The translations under genes were made by a program, and so were the position numbers. From the NCBI GenBank assembly GCA_938008435.1, contig CALLKK010000032.1:1-64000 (forward strand): a stretch of 64,000 nt of DNA. Direction: 5' to 3'. Below the pieces are notes generated by a model, which ran no database searches, was not told the DNA's origin, and saw only the letters and a list, made by a program, of their open reading frames with translations. Source of the stretch: an uncultured Steroidobacter sp. Lineage in GTDB: Bacteria; Pseudomonadota; Gammaproteobacteria; Steroidobacterales; Steroidobacteraceae. Positions 18,249 to 26,117 of the stretch are shown here, one piece after another (position 1 is the first letter of the stretch; each line of letters opens with the position of its first letter).

Positions 18249-19241
18249 ATGGGCTATGCACGCAAACAACAGATCTGTTTGGATCAAACGCCCTACTATC
18301 ACGTCGTGTCGCGATGTGTACGTCGCGCTTGGCTATGGGGCTTCGACACCTATGCGAAACGTGACTATTCACATCGAAAGGACTGGGTGCTCGAGCGACT
18401 CGCTCTGCTTACGTCTATTTTCGCAATCGACGTCTGCGCCTACGCCATCATGTGCAATCACTACCATCTCGTGCTGCACGTCGATCGGCGTCGCGCTCAC
18501 GAGTGGTCGGAACGAGAAGTCATCGAGCGCTGGGCACAGCTCTTCCGTCTGCCCCTCATCGTCGAGCGTTGGTTGGCCGGTGATGCAAGTGAAGGGGAAA
18601 TCGATGCCGCACGTCGGATCGTCGCGCATTGGCGTGAGCGCCTGGCTGATGTGAGCTGGTTCATGCGCTGCCTGAACGAGCATCTCGCTCGCAAGGCCAA
18701 CGCCGAGGACGAGTGCACCGGACGATTCTGGGAAGGTCGATTCCGCTCGCAGGCGCTGCTGGATGAGGCAGGCCTGCTAACGGCGATGGCCTATGTCGAT
18801 TTGAATCCTGTACGGGCCGGTGTTGCGACGTTGCCCGAAGAAGCAGAGTTCACGTCGATCTATGCGCGTATCAAGGCGCTGCGAAGCTCGAGCGATCGAA
18901 GCACCGAGAAGAGAAGGCCAAGATTGATGCCCTTTCAGGATCAAGTTGGGACACGCGGCCCCGCCCTGCCTATGCGCCTTGCTGATTACGTGAAGCTCGT
19001 GGACTGGTCCGGCCGCAGAATCCAACAAGGCAAGCGATCCGCGATCGACAAAGAGGCTCCACCGATTCTGGAACGCCTGGGCATCGACCCCAACGTGTGG
19101 AGCTTTGCAATGCGCGTACGCGGCAATGTCTTCGGGCGAGCAATGGGCCGCCTCGATCGGTTGCTATTGCACGCTCGCGCGCTAAGTCAGAGCCGCGTCA
19201 AAGGCCTCTCGCACGCGCAGCTCCGATTCCGTCCCGCCTGA
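18249..19241 (+). CDS. REP-associated tyrosine transposase (Y1/IS200-like HUH)
   Basis: The 330-residue product is a Y1-type HUH transposase. The metal-binding HUH motif is HYH at residues 71-73 (IMCNHYHLVLH), and the candidate nucleophile is Tyr182 in MAYVDLNPVRAGV. The region before it (ECTGRFWEGRFRSQALLDE) is characteristic of the RAYT/TnpA-REP family. A C-terminal extension of about 120 residues follows. The ATG at 18249 is chosen because the motif-bearing domain starts there (QTPYYHVVSRC); no clear ribosome site is seen. Such enzymes act on short palindromic repeats, and this gene is bracketed by repeat blocks B and C. Confidence 0.9.
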   Translation: MGYARKQQICLDQTPYYHVVSRCVRRAWLWGFDTYAKRDYSHRKDWVLERLALLTSIFAIDVCAYAIMCNHYHLVLHVDRRRAHEWSEREVIERWAQLFRLPLIVERWLAGDASEGEIDAARRIVAHWRERLADVSWFMRCLNEHLARKANAEDECTGRFWEGRFRSQALLDEAGLLTAMAYVDLNPVRAGVATLPEEAEFTSIYARIKALRSSSDRSTEKRRPRLMPFQDQVGTRGPALPMRLADYVKLVDWSGRRIQQGKRSAIDKEAPPILERLGIDPNVWSFAMRVRGNVFGRAMGRLDRLLLHARALSQSRVKGLSHAQLRFRPA

Positions 19242-19399
19242 CCTCATCGACACTCGCAAGCGCTCGAGCGTCTCGCGCGGCGCTTTCTTGAATCGATTCA
19301 GCATCCCGATTGATGCTCCCGCTGCCTCGCATCTGGCAAGTAGGCTGTCGCCTCACGCGTATTGGGGTCGACCTTCGTCGCGACGCGGATGTCGAGAAG

Positions 19400-19498
19400 T
19401 GGACACCCACCTTTCGTGAGATGCCGATGCGTGGGTGTCCAAGACCGGAACGACGGCGCGCGGGAATCGGTGGGCGTCCAAGATGGGATGGGTGTCCA
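19400..19498. repeat. Mixed-orientation TGGACACCCAYC repeats (block C)
   Basis: One forward copy (19400) is followed by three copies in reverse orientation (19430-19441, 19469-19480 reading GGTGGGCGTCCA, and 19487-19498). The forward copy and first reverse copy form a perfect hairpin: arms GGACACCCAC at 19401-19410 and GTGGGTGTCC at 19431-19440, with a 20-base loop. This paired inverted form is what REPIN units look like in other bacteria. Orientation changes relative to blocks A and B on the far side of the transposase gene. Confidence 0.75.
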
Positions 19499-19514
19499 AG
19501 GTGGGAAGGATGGG

Positions 19515-20513
19515 TTACTTCAGCACCGCCCGCGGGCACGCGCCGCCACGCGAGCTGCGTGGCGGTTGGGCGTGCATGCAGTCTCCCTCGCCGATTTCGA
19601 TGCGGCATGTCGTCTCGGGCACCGCGCCGTCGCAGCGGATGTTGAGTGTCCACTCGCCGCTCGGGGTCGCGCCGGGTCGCCATTTGCCGCACTGTTCCAC
19701 GCGAAAGTCGCGCAGGCGCACGAGATCGTCGGCGGTCTCGCCCAACATGGCAAACAGCGTTTCGCACTCCGCGGTGCTCGAGCACTTGCGTTCTTCGACC
19801 ACGCGGCCGACCAGACTCACGCGGTCATACTGTCGTTGCGCGCAAAGCTCGACGGAATACTCCACCGTTTGCCCCGTCTCGAACGTCACTTCCTGCTCGA
19901 AGCGTTCGAGCCCAGCGCCTGACACGGTGGCGCGATAGGTACCAGGCGGTACTTCGATGGTCTCGCCCACCGCGCTCGTCAAGAAAGGCATGCGATCCGA
20001 GGCGCGGCGCAGCTCGAGACGCGCCTGCGAATCCGGGCTCGTGAAGCGCACGAATGCGTTAACCGACCGGACGGGCGGCGCGGGCTCGGACTCAATCTGC
20101 GGCTCGGGTGCAGTTTCTTGCACGCTCTCGTTCTGAGTGTCCTCGATCGGCGTGTCCGCTTCGGATGCAACATCCTGCGCTGACGGCGCCTCGACATCCG
20201 AGGAAGGTATTGTCACTTGCGGCTGCGGAATCTCGGTAGGCTTCTCGACGTCACGCGCCGGCGGCACGACTTCCTGTTCGAGATGCGTCTCCGGAAACGA
20301 CTCCGCGACCACGCTTTCCGAATCCTCATCCGAAACCGCTTGATCGCTCGACGGCCGGCTCATCCACCACCAGGCGAGCGCGATGACGGCGGCGAACACG
20401 GCCACCACCGCAAGCGCCGTCCGCCACAGCGGCGGCGCATCGTCCTCGCGACGCGGCTCGCGCGACCGGCGCGGCGCGATGATCGGTTCGAAGTCGTCCT
20501 GTCTCTCGGGCAT
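19515..20513 (-). CDS. Membrane-anchored protein with PEGA-like domain
   Basis: The 332-residue product has a short cytoplasmic N-terminus rich in Arg and Asp, one membrane segment (TALAVVAVFAAVIALAWWWM, about residues 32-51), an acidic, proline-rich linker to about residue 150, then a PEGA-like beta-sandwich (VNAFVRFTSPDSQARLELRR to TYRATVSGAGLERFEQEVTF). The C-terminal part has about seven cysteines, suggesting disulfides and a periplasmic location. Function is unknown. It lies between repeat block C and the hydroxypyruvate-isomerase-like gene; the 3' end is only a few bases from the repeats. Confidence 0.7.
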   Translation of the reverse strand: MPERQDDFEPIIAPRRSREPRREDDAPPLWRTALAVVAVFAAVIALAWWWMSRPSSDQAVSDEDSESVVAESFPETHLEQEVVPPARDVEKPTEIPQPQVTIPSSDVEAPSAQDVASEADTPIEDTQNESVQETAPEPQIESEPAPPVRSVNAFVRFTSPDSQARLELRRASDRMPFLTSAVGETIEVPPGTYRATVSGAGLERFEQEVTFETGQTVEYSVELCAQRQYDRVSLVGRVVEERKCSSTAECETLFAMLGETADDLVRLRDFRVEQCGKWRPGATPSGEWTLNIRCDGAVPETTCRIEIGEGDCMHAQPPRSSRGGACPRAVLK

Positions 20514-20671
20514 GCTTCATCTTCCCTCATCCGCGCGGCCGGCAAAAGCAACCGCGGCAAAAGACCCGAAAAGCGAGTCTAGACCGACCCAAGAAACCGG
20601 AACCTGTCGAACTCCCACTCGCACGCGGGCACAGCCCGTCCCAACGCCTCCCGCCCTTCGTTTGTTGCGCC

Positions 20672-21592
20672 CTAGAACGAATCGGCCGCGACGTAGGCGT
20701 CGATGACAGCACGCTCGCCCGCCTTGCCCGGCTGCGCATTGCCATGCTCCATCCCGAGCACGCCGTCGAATCCTTTGTTGTAGATGTGCCGGAAGACATT
20801 GCGATAGTTGATCTCGCCCGTCCCGGGTTCTTTGCGGCCCGGATTGTCGCCGATCTGGAAGTACGCAATCTCGCTCCACACGCGATCGATGTTCGCAATG
20901 ATGTCTCCTTCATTGCGCTGCATGTGATAGATGTCGTACAGGATCTTGCACGCCGGGCTGTCGACCGCGCGGCACACCGCATACGCCTGCTCGGACGTAC
21001 GCAAGAAGAGATCCGGGTTATCGCTCAAGGGCTCGAGCACCATCGTGAGCCCCTGCGGCTCGAAAATCTCGGCCGCAGCACGCAGCGCATCGATCACGTG
21101 CCCGGTTTGCAGGCCCATAGGCAACCGCCGATCGAAGTAGCCCGGCACCACCGTCATCCATCGCGCATTGACCCTCTTGGCCACATCCACGGCCGCGCGG
21201 CACGTATTCAAGAAGCGCTCGCGAAACCCGGGCTCGCCGGTCGCAAGCGACGGCTTCCAGTTATCGCCCGCATCGATCACGAACACGCCCATCGTCATGC
21301 CGAGCCGCGCGAGCGCCGCACCGATGCGCTCCTGCACCTCGACCGGTCGCGCCATGAGCTCGTTGTCCTCGAATGCCGTAAAGCCCTCGCTCGCCATGAA
21401 CTCGAGCTGCGCGATGAGATCCCGTCCCGCATGCGCCTCGAACATGCCGAAATGCGGCGCATAGCGCAGCTTGAACCGGCGCCGGCCGGCACCCGCCTGG
21501 GCGTTCGCGGCGACCGAGGGCATACCCGCCCCGGCGGCGGCAAGAGCAGTAACGGCAGCAAGATTCGAGAGAAAGGTGCGGCGATTCTGCAT
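20672..21592 (-). CDS. Hydroxypyruvate-isomerase-like TIM-barrel protein, Tat signal
   Basis: The 306-residue product starts with a twin-arginine signal (NRRTFLSNLAAVTALAAAGA) followed by a xylose-isomerase-like TIM barrel of the hydroxypyruvate isomerase family: RYAPHFGMFE at the first strand, VVPGYF, LEPLSDNPDLFL and CKILYDIYHMQRNEGDII, then QIGDNPGRKEPGTGEINY. The glutamate, aspartate and histidine metal-site positions of this family appear kept (LEPL, YDIYH, ME near the C-terminus). Export of such an isomerase to the periplasm is seen in sugar- and keto-sugar-using bacteria; the natural substrate is unknown. The start is placed at the ATG just before the twin-arginine motif. Confidence 0.82.
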   Translation of the reverse strand: MQNRRTFLSNLAAVTALAAAGAGMPSVAANAQAGAGRRRFKLRYAPHFGMFEAHAGRDLIAQLEFMASEGFTAFEDNELMARPVEVQERIGAALARLGMTMGVFVIDAGDNWKPSLATGEPGFRERFLNTCRAAVDVAKRVNARWMTVVPGYFDRRLPMGLQTGHVIDALRAAAEIFEPQGLTMVLEPLSDNPDLFLRTSEQAYAVCRAVDSPACKILYDIYHMQRNEGDIIANIDRVWSEIAYFQIGDNPGRKEPGTGEINYRNVFRHIYNKGFDGVLGMEHGNAQPGKAGERAVIDAYVAADSF

Positions 21593-21742
21593 GCGTGATC
21601 CCCTGACTTGCGACGGCATGCGCATCGCTCGTTCGACCCGCGCCGAGCGCGGATCGCACGTAGAATCGCGGTCGAACGGTCGCGCGCGTTTTTCGATATG
21701 CTTGAGCGCTCGCTGATCCGACGCTCGTGCTCGTAGTGAATC

Positions 21743-22747
21743 ATGAAGCCGCTAGAGATTCCAGCCGACTCGCTCAACGATGCCGCCGCCTTCAAGCGCG
21801 ACATCGCCGAGAAGTGCCAACCCGTCATCCTCCGCGGACTCGTGCGTTCCTGGCCCGCCGTCGCCGCGGCGCAGGAATCGAAACAGCGCTTTCGCGACTA
21901 CTTGTTGCGCTTCGATGCCGGCCGCATCACCGAGGTGTTCGTCGGCGACAGCAGCATCGCCGGCAAGTACTACTACAGCGAGGATCTCAAGCGCTTCAAT
22001 TTCGAGCGTAAACAGATGCGCCTGGCTGAGGCGATCGACGCGATCAGCACGCCGCCCGGCCAAACGACGATGTACGTGGGCTCGCTGCCCATGGACGCTT
22101 ACTTGCCGGGCTTTCCGCAAGAGAATGCAATGCCGCTCGTGCCGCGCGAAGCGATCCCGCGCATCTGGATCGGGCACGGGTCCAATGTCGCCTGCCATTA
22201 CGACACGTTCGACAACATCGCCTGCGTGATTGCCGGTACGCGCCGCTTTACGTTGTATGCGCCGGAGCTGATCGGCGATCTGTACGTCGGCCCCATCGAT
22301 CACACCATGGCGGGCCAACCGGTCAGCCTCGCTGCCTCTGCCCCGCCGGGCGAAGAAGCGCGTTATCCGCGCTTCCAAGCCATTCGCGATCGGGCCTACG
22401 TCGCCGAGCTACAGCCGGGCGATGCGCTCTACCTGCCCAAGCTCTGGTGGCATCAAGTCGAGGCGCTGAGCGACTTCAACGTCATGGTGAATTACTGGTG
22501 GGATGCATTCAGCCTCGGCCCGGACGCGCCTTCCACCGCGCTGCTGCTCAGCATGATCACGATCGCCGAGCGCCCGCCCGCCGAACGGCAAGCGTGGAAA
22601 GCGTTCTTCGATCATTACGTGTTCCGCACGAACGGCCATCCGCTCGCCCACCTGCCGCCCGAACAGCACGGCATTCTGGGACCGCTCAAACCGGACAATT
22701 ACGGCCGGCTGCGCGCGCGCATCATGCAGCTCTTGCGCGGCGGATAG
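21743..22747 (+). CDS. Cupin-like JmjC-family oxygenase
   Basis: The 334-residue product matches the cupin_8/JmjC family related to factor-inhibiting HIF. The N-terminal CQPVILRGLVRSWPAV is the usual entry motif. The iron ligands are visible as His152-x-Asp154 (CHYDTFDN) and distal His237 (LYLPKLWWHQVEAL). Such proteins are 2-oxoglutarate-dependent hydroxylases acting on proteins or small molecules, and in proteobacteria they often accompany TonB receptors and halogenase-like genes. The gene is divergent from the Tat-exported isomerase and convergent with the MetF gene. Substrate unknown. Confidence 0.85.
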   Translation: MKPLEIPADSLNDAAAFKRDIAEKCQPVILRGLVRSWPAVAAAQESKQRFRDYLLRFDAGRITEVFVGDSSIAGKYYYSEDLKRFNFERKQMRLAEAIDAISTPPGQTTMYVGSLPMDAYLPGFPQENAMPLVPREAIPRIWIGHGSNVACHYDTFDNIACVIAGTRRFTLYAPELIGDLYVGPIDHTMAGQPVSLAASAPPGEEARYPRFQAIRDRAYVAELQPGDALYLPKLWWHQVEALSDFNVMVNYWWDAFSLGPDAPSTALLLSMITIAERPPAERQAWKAFFDHYVFRTNGHPLAHLPPEQHGILGPLKPDNYGRLRARIMQLLRGG

Positions 22748-22772
22748 ACAGCGCCAAGCGAAGCAACGCACG

Positions 22773-23705
22773 CTATTCAAGCGCGCCTTGCTCGCCCGGC
22801 TGCGGTTCGGCGGCAAGCCTTGCGAGCCACTCGCACGTGCGCAGGTAGCCGCCGAAGCAGAAGAAGTGCACACCGTCGAAGCGCGCCGGATTCTCCGCTT
22901 GCGCCGCGGCGAGCTCGCCGACGAGCTCTTCGGGCCGATACTCGCCGAGCAACTTCGTGAACGCACCCGCGCGCGCAGTGAGCGCACGAATCGACGAGCC
23001 GACGCCGCAGCGCTTGGCGAACTTGAGCAACGTCGCCAACCCCACCGGCCCTGCCAGTCCTGCGACCAGGCGCGCGCTGACGATGCCGCGCCGGCGCGCC
23101 TCCGACGCCCACTGCAAGAACGGGGCGGACTCGAAGAAGAACTGCGTGACGAACGTTGCCTCGAGGCCAAGCTGTGCAGCGAGCTCTGCCTTTTCGAGCT
23201 CGGCACGCCGAATCTCCGCCAGCGGCACTGCCGGATGACCTTCGGGGTGCCCTGCGAACGATACGCGTCGCAAGCCGTGCCGTTGCAGCAAGCCGCTGCG
23301 CAGTACATCGGCGACGAGCGCATAGGGCCCTGCCGCGCGAGGATAATCGCCTGAGATCAGCAGGATCTCCGCGACCTGCGCTTGTGCAATCTGCGCAAGC
23401 AGCATGTCGAGGTGCGACTCGCTCTCGATGAGCCGTACGGGAATGTGCGGAATCGGATCGAAACCTGCCTCTTTCGCCGCGCGGCAAGCGCCGACCGTGT
23501 CATCCCAGGATTGCTTGGGCAGATGACTCACGTACAGCCGCGTGCCGTGCGGCAGCAATTCGCGGCTTGCCGGTAGCTCCTTGACGTCCTGCACATTGAG
23601 CTCGACGGACGCACGCCGCACGAGCTGAGCGACCGCGGACGCGATCGAAGATGCGTCCGTCGCCGCAAACGGCGACGGACGTTTCGTCCCCCCCATCAAG
23701 CTCAT
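22773..23705 (-). CDS. metF: Methylenetetrahydrofolate reductase
   Basis: The 310-residue product is a MetF-like TIM-barrel flavoprotein. Recognisable parts are VELNVQDVKELP, DPIPHIPVRLIESESHLDML, AEILLISGDYP, RVSFAGHPEGHP and FVTQFFFESAPFLQWASEA. It would interconvert 5-methyl- and 5,10-methylene-tetrahydrofolate. The ATG overlaps the stop of the O-demethylase gene (ATGA), so the two are co-translated; this strongly suggests that it handles the methyl-tetrahydrofolate made by demethylation. The upstream part of the same frame lies inside the demethylase gene and is not coding. It is the last gene of the three-gene operon. Confidence 0.88.
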   Translation of the reverse strand: MSLMGGTKRPSPFAATDASSIASAVAQLVRRASVELNVQDVKELPASRELLPHGTRLYVSHLPKQSWDDTVGACRAAKEAGFDPIPHIPVRLIESESHLDMLLAQIAQAQVAEILLISGDYPRAAGPYALVADVLRSGLLQRHGLRRVSFAGHPEGHPAVPLAEIRRAELEKAELAAQLGLEATFVTQFFFESAPFLQWASEARRRGIVSARLVAGLAGPVGLATLLKFAKRCGVGSSIRALTARAGAFTKLLGEYRPEELVGELAAAQAENPARFDGVHFFCFGGYLRTCEWLARLAAEPQPGEQGALE

Positions 23706-25111
23706 GCGCCACCGCGCGTGCGCCAACCTTCGTGATAGTGCTCGCGCGCATCGCGCGAGTACGGCACCGGCGCCACTTTGACGCGCACTTCGCATTGCCG
23801 ATGCGGCTCGACGGTCGGCTTCTTCGTGCCGCCGTTTTCTTCGCCCCACACGAGCGTGAGCTCCGTGCCTACGTCGATGTCCGCATCGAGCACGCCGAGC
23901 GACAACCCGCAACGCTCGTTGTGGCTGTAGCCCGTGAACATCGAGAAACCGACCACCTTGCCGTTTCTCAGCACTGCGTCATACGACGAAGACGCATAGT
24001 TCGCGATCGGCAGATCGAAGAACTTGTAGGGCAGCGAGTCGCGATCGGTCAGCGACGCGAGAATCTTGCCCAAGTCCTCGCCGTTCCACTCGAACGTCAC
24101 CTTACGGCGCTGCGGCCGTCCGTCGCGCATCATCTTCTCGAGCGCTTCGCGCCCGATGAACTCGTGATCGAACTTCACGAAGTTGCCGTAACCGAGCTCG
24201 TACGGCGTCAAGTAATAGTCTTCGATGTTCGAAGACACGAAGCTCCCGCCGATCGAGCCGCTGCCTTCGTACCCGTCGGCCGGCAGCCATTCGCGATACT
24301 TCTTCATGCTCTCGCCGGTGTAGACCGCAGGCAGCGGCGACGGAATCCATCCGGATTCGAGCGTATTGCTCGCATACGTGCGCGAACCGACGAGCACGAG
24401 ACCGAAGTCGCGGCCGGCTTCGATGATTGCATTGCGAATCTCGTCGCGCTCTTCGTACGGTCCCCAGATCTCGAGCCCGGGCTCGCCCGCCATGCCGTGA
24501 CGCAGCGCATTCACCTCGCGGCCTTTGATCCTGATCTTGTCGAAGTTGAAGAACTTGATGTCGGGCAGCGAGCCGCCGTTCAGCTTGTGCAGCAGCTCGG
24601 CCGCCTTCGGGCCTTGGATCTGATAGCGGTAGTGCCGGCGCGTCACCGCCCTGCCGTATGCATGCGACGGCGAACGATCGTCGCGGATGTACTCCACGTT
24701 GAAGCCGCCCGTTTCGGCATGGAACTGCAGCCAGTTGACGGTCGGTGCGCGCCCCACGAACAGGAGCTCGTCCTCGGCGAGATAGAACAGAATGCCGTCG
24801 CCGATCACAAAGCCATCGTAGTTCGTCGGCACCATCTGCTTGGCCTTGCCCGGCACGAAATTCTTGAAGCTGTTGATCGTCGTGTACGAGCAGAGCTTGA
24901 ACGCATCCGGACCCTTGATCGTGATCTCGGCCATGTGATGCGACTGATCGAACAGCACGACGCTCTCGCGCCAGGCGCGCTGCTCATCGCGCCAGTTGCT
25001 GAACTCGGTCGGCACGACGGGATACACGTACGCCCCGATCTGCGAGTTGCGCAACATGTCGACCGGATTACCGACACTCTGGAGCAGATCTTCGAGCGAT
25101 TTCTTCGTCAT
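23702..25111 (-). CDS. ligM: Tetrahydrofolate-dependent aromatic O-demethylase (LigM/DesA-like)
   Basis: The 469-residue product belongs to the GcvT-like aminomethyltransferase family and closely resembles, from memory, LigM and DesA of Sphingobium SYK-6 in length and sequence: MLRNSQIGAYVYPVV, FSNWRDEQRAWRESVVLFDQ, YLAEDELLFVGRAPTVNWLQ, LRHGMAGEPGLEIWGP, SNTLESGWIPSPLPAVYTG, GGSFVSSNIEDYYLTPYELG and VWGEENGGTKKPTVEPHRQ. Those enzymes move the methyl group of vanillate, 3-O-methylgallate (LigM) or syringate (DesA) to tetrahydrofolate. The exact substrate here cannot be told from sequence. It lies 45 bases after purU and overlaps metF, matching the ligM-metF pairing in SYK-6. Cytoplasmic. Confidence 0.9.
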   Translation of the reverse strand: MTKKSLEDLLQSVGNPVDMLRNSQIGAYVYPVVPTEFSNWRDEQRAWRESVVLFDQSHHMAEITIKGPDAFKLCSYTTINSFKNFVPGKAKQMVPTNYDGFVIGDGILFYLAEDELLFVGRAPTVNWLQFHAETGGFNVEYIRDDRSPSHAYGRAVTRRHYRYQIQGPKAAELLHKLNGGSLPDIKFFNFDKIRIKGREVNALRHGMAGEPGLEIWGPYEERDEIRNAIIEAGRDFGLVLVGSRTYASNTLESGWIPSPLPAVYTGESMKKYREWLPADGYEGSGSIGGSFVSSNIEDYYLTPYELGYGNFVKFDHEFIGREALEKMMRDGRPQRRKVTFEWNGEDLGKILASLTDRDSLPYKFFDLPIANYASSSYDAVLRNGKVVGFSMFTGYSHNERCGLSLGVLDADIDVGTELTLVWGEENGGTKKPTVEPHRQCEVRVKVAPVPYSRDAREHYHEGWRTRGGA

Positions 25112-25156
25112 AGGCGATCACCCATCGTTGAGCGTTGCACGTGTGTGCTAGCGGCG

Positions 25157-26005
25157 CTAGCGGAAGATGACGGTACGGTTGCCGTTCAGGAGGATTCGAT
25201 GCTCGACGTGCCACTGCACGGCGCGCGCGAGCACGGCGCATTCGACGTCGCGCCCCACCGCCGCGCAGGCCTCGACGCTCATCGAATGATCGACGCGCGC
25301 GACGTCCTGCTCGATGATCGGTCCTTCGTCGAGCTCAGGCGTCACATAGTGCGCAGTGGCGCCGATCAGCTTGACGCCGCGCCGATGCGCCTGCGCATAG
25401 GGCTTTGCGCCCTGAAAGCTCGGCAAGAACGAGTGATGAATATTGATCACGCGTCCGGCGAGCGCTTCGCACACGCGCGGCGAGAGAATTTGCATGTAGC
25501 GCGCGAGCACCACGAGGTCGATCTGATTGCTGCGCACGATCTCGAGCAGCGCCTCCTCCTGCTGCGGCTTGTTCTCCGGCGTGACCGGCAAGTAGTGAAA
25601 TGGAATGTCGTCTTGCGCGGCCAAGCGATAGAAATCGCGATGATTCGAGACGATCGCAGGAATCTCGACGGGAAGCGCACCGATACGGTAGCGATAGAGC
25701 AGATCGTTCAGGCAGTGACCGAACTTCGACACCATGATCAACAGGCGCGGCTTGATCGCCGTGTCGTACACCGCCCACTTGAGATCGAAGCGCTCGCCCA
25801 CGCTCGCGAACGCTGCGCTCAACGCCTCTGCCGTCGTCGGCTGATGCACGTCGAAGGCGACTCGCATGAAGAATTGCAGACTGTCCGGATCGCCGAACTG
25901 ACCGCTCTCGACGATGTTGCATTCGCGTTCGAGGAGAAAGCCCGCCACCGCGGCCACGATTCCCATGCGGTCGGGACCGGACAGAGTCAGGATGAATCGC
26001 TGCAT
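25157..26005 (-). CDS. purU: Formyltetrahydrofolate deformylase
   Basis: The 282-residue product has an N-terminal ACT domain (FILTLSGPDRMGIVAAVAGF) and a formyl-transferase domain with the PurU signature: MVSKFGHCLNDLLYRYRIGA, ARYMQILSP, INIHHSFLPSFQGAKPYAQA and GATAHYVTPELDEGPIIEQD. The HHSFLPSF histidine and the late aspartate are the catalytic pair. It hydrolyses 10-formyl-tetrahydrofolate to formate and free tetrahydrofolate. As the first gene of an operon with LigM-like demethylase and MetF, it probably regenerates tetrahydrofolate during methyl-group disposal. The ATG giving MQRFILTLSG is the start. Confidence 0.93.
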   Translation of the reverse strand: MQRFILTLSGPDRMGIVAAVAGFLLERECNIVESGQFGDPDSLQFFMRVAFDVHQPTTAEALSAAFASVGERFDLKWAVYDTAIKPRLLIMVSKFGHCLNDLLYRYRIGALPVEIPAIVSNHRDFYRLAAQDDIPFHYLPVTPENKPQQEEALLEIVRSNQIDLVVLARYMQILSPRVCEALAGRVINIHHSFLPSFQGAKPYAQAHRRGVKLIGATAHYVTPELDEGPIIEQDVARVDHSMSVEACAAVGRDVECAVLARAVQWHVEHRILLNGNRTVIFR

Positions 26006-26070
26006 CGTCGATCGGCTTACTGGAACGGACGCGTTCCGCCGATCTTGGTCCCCGGGCTCTGTATAAGGCA

Positions 26071-26095
26071 ATTCGATTCGCTATATTCGCTGTAT
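26071..26095. promoter_or_regulatory. Tandem ATTCG repeats between purU and lysR
   Basis: In the 112-base divergent intergenic region three copies of ATTCG stand in tandem: ATTCG, ATTCGCTAT and ATTCGCTGTAT. The AT-rich context contrasts with the high-GC surroundings. A LysR-type regulator encoded directly beside it would be expected to bind here and control both directions. The site itself is a guess based on position and repetition. Confidence 0.35.
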
Positions 26096-26117
26096 CGTCT
26101 TGGCCGATACCCTCGTC

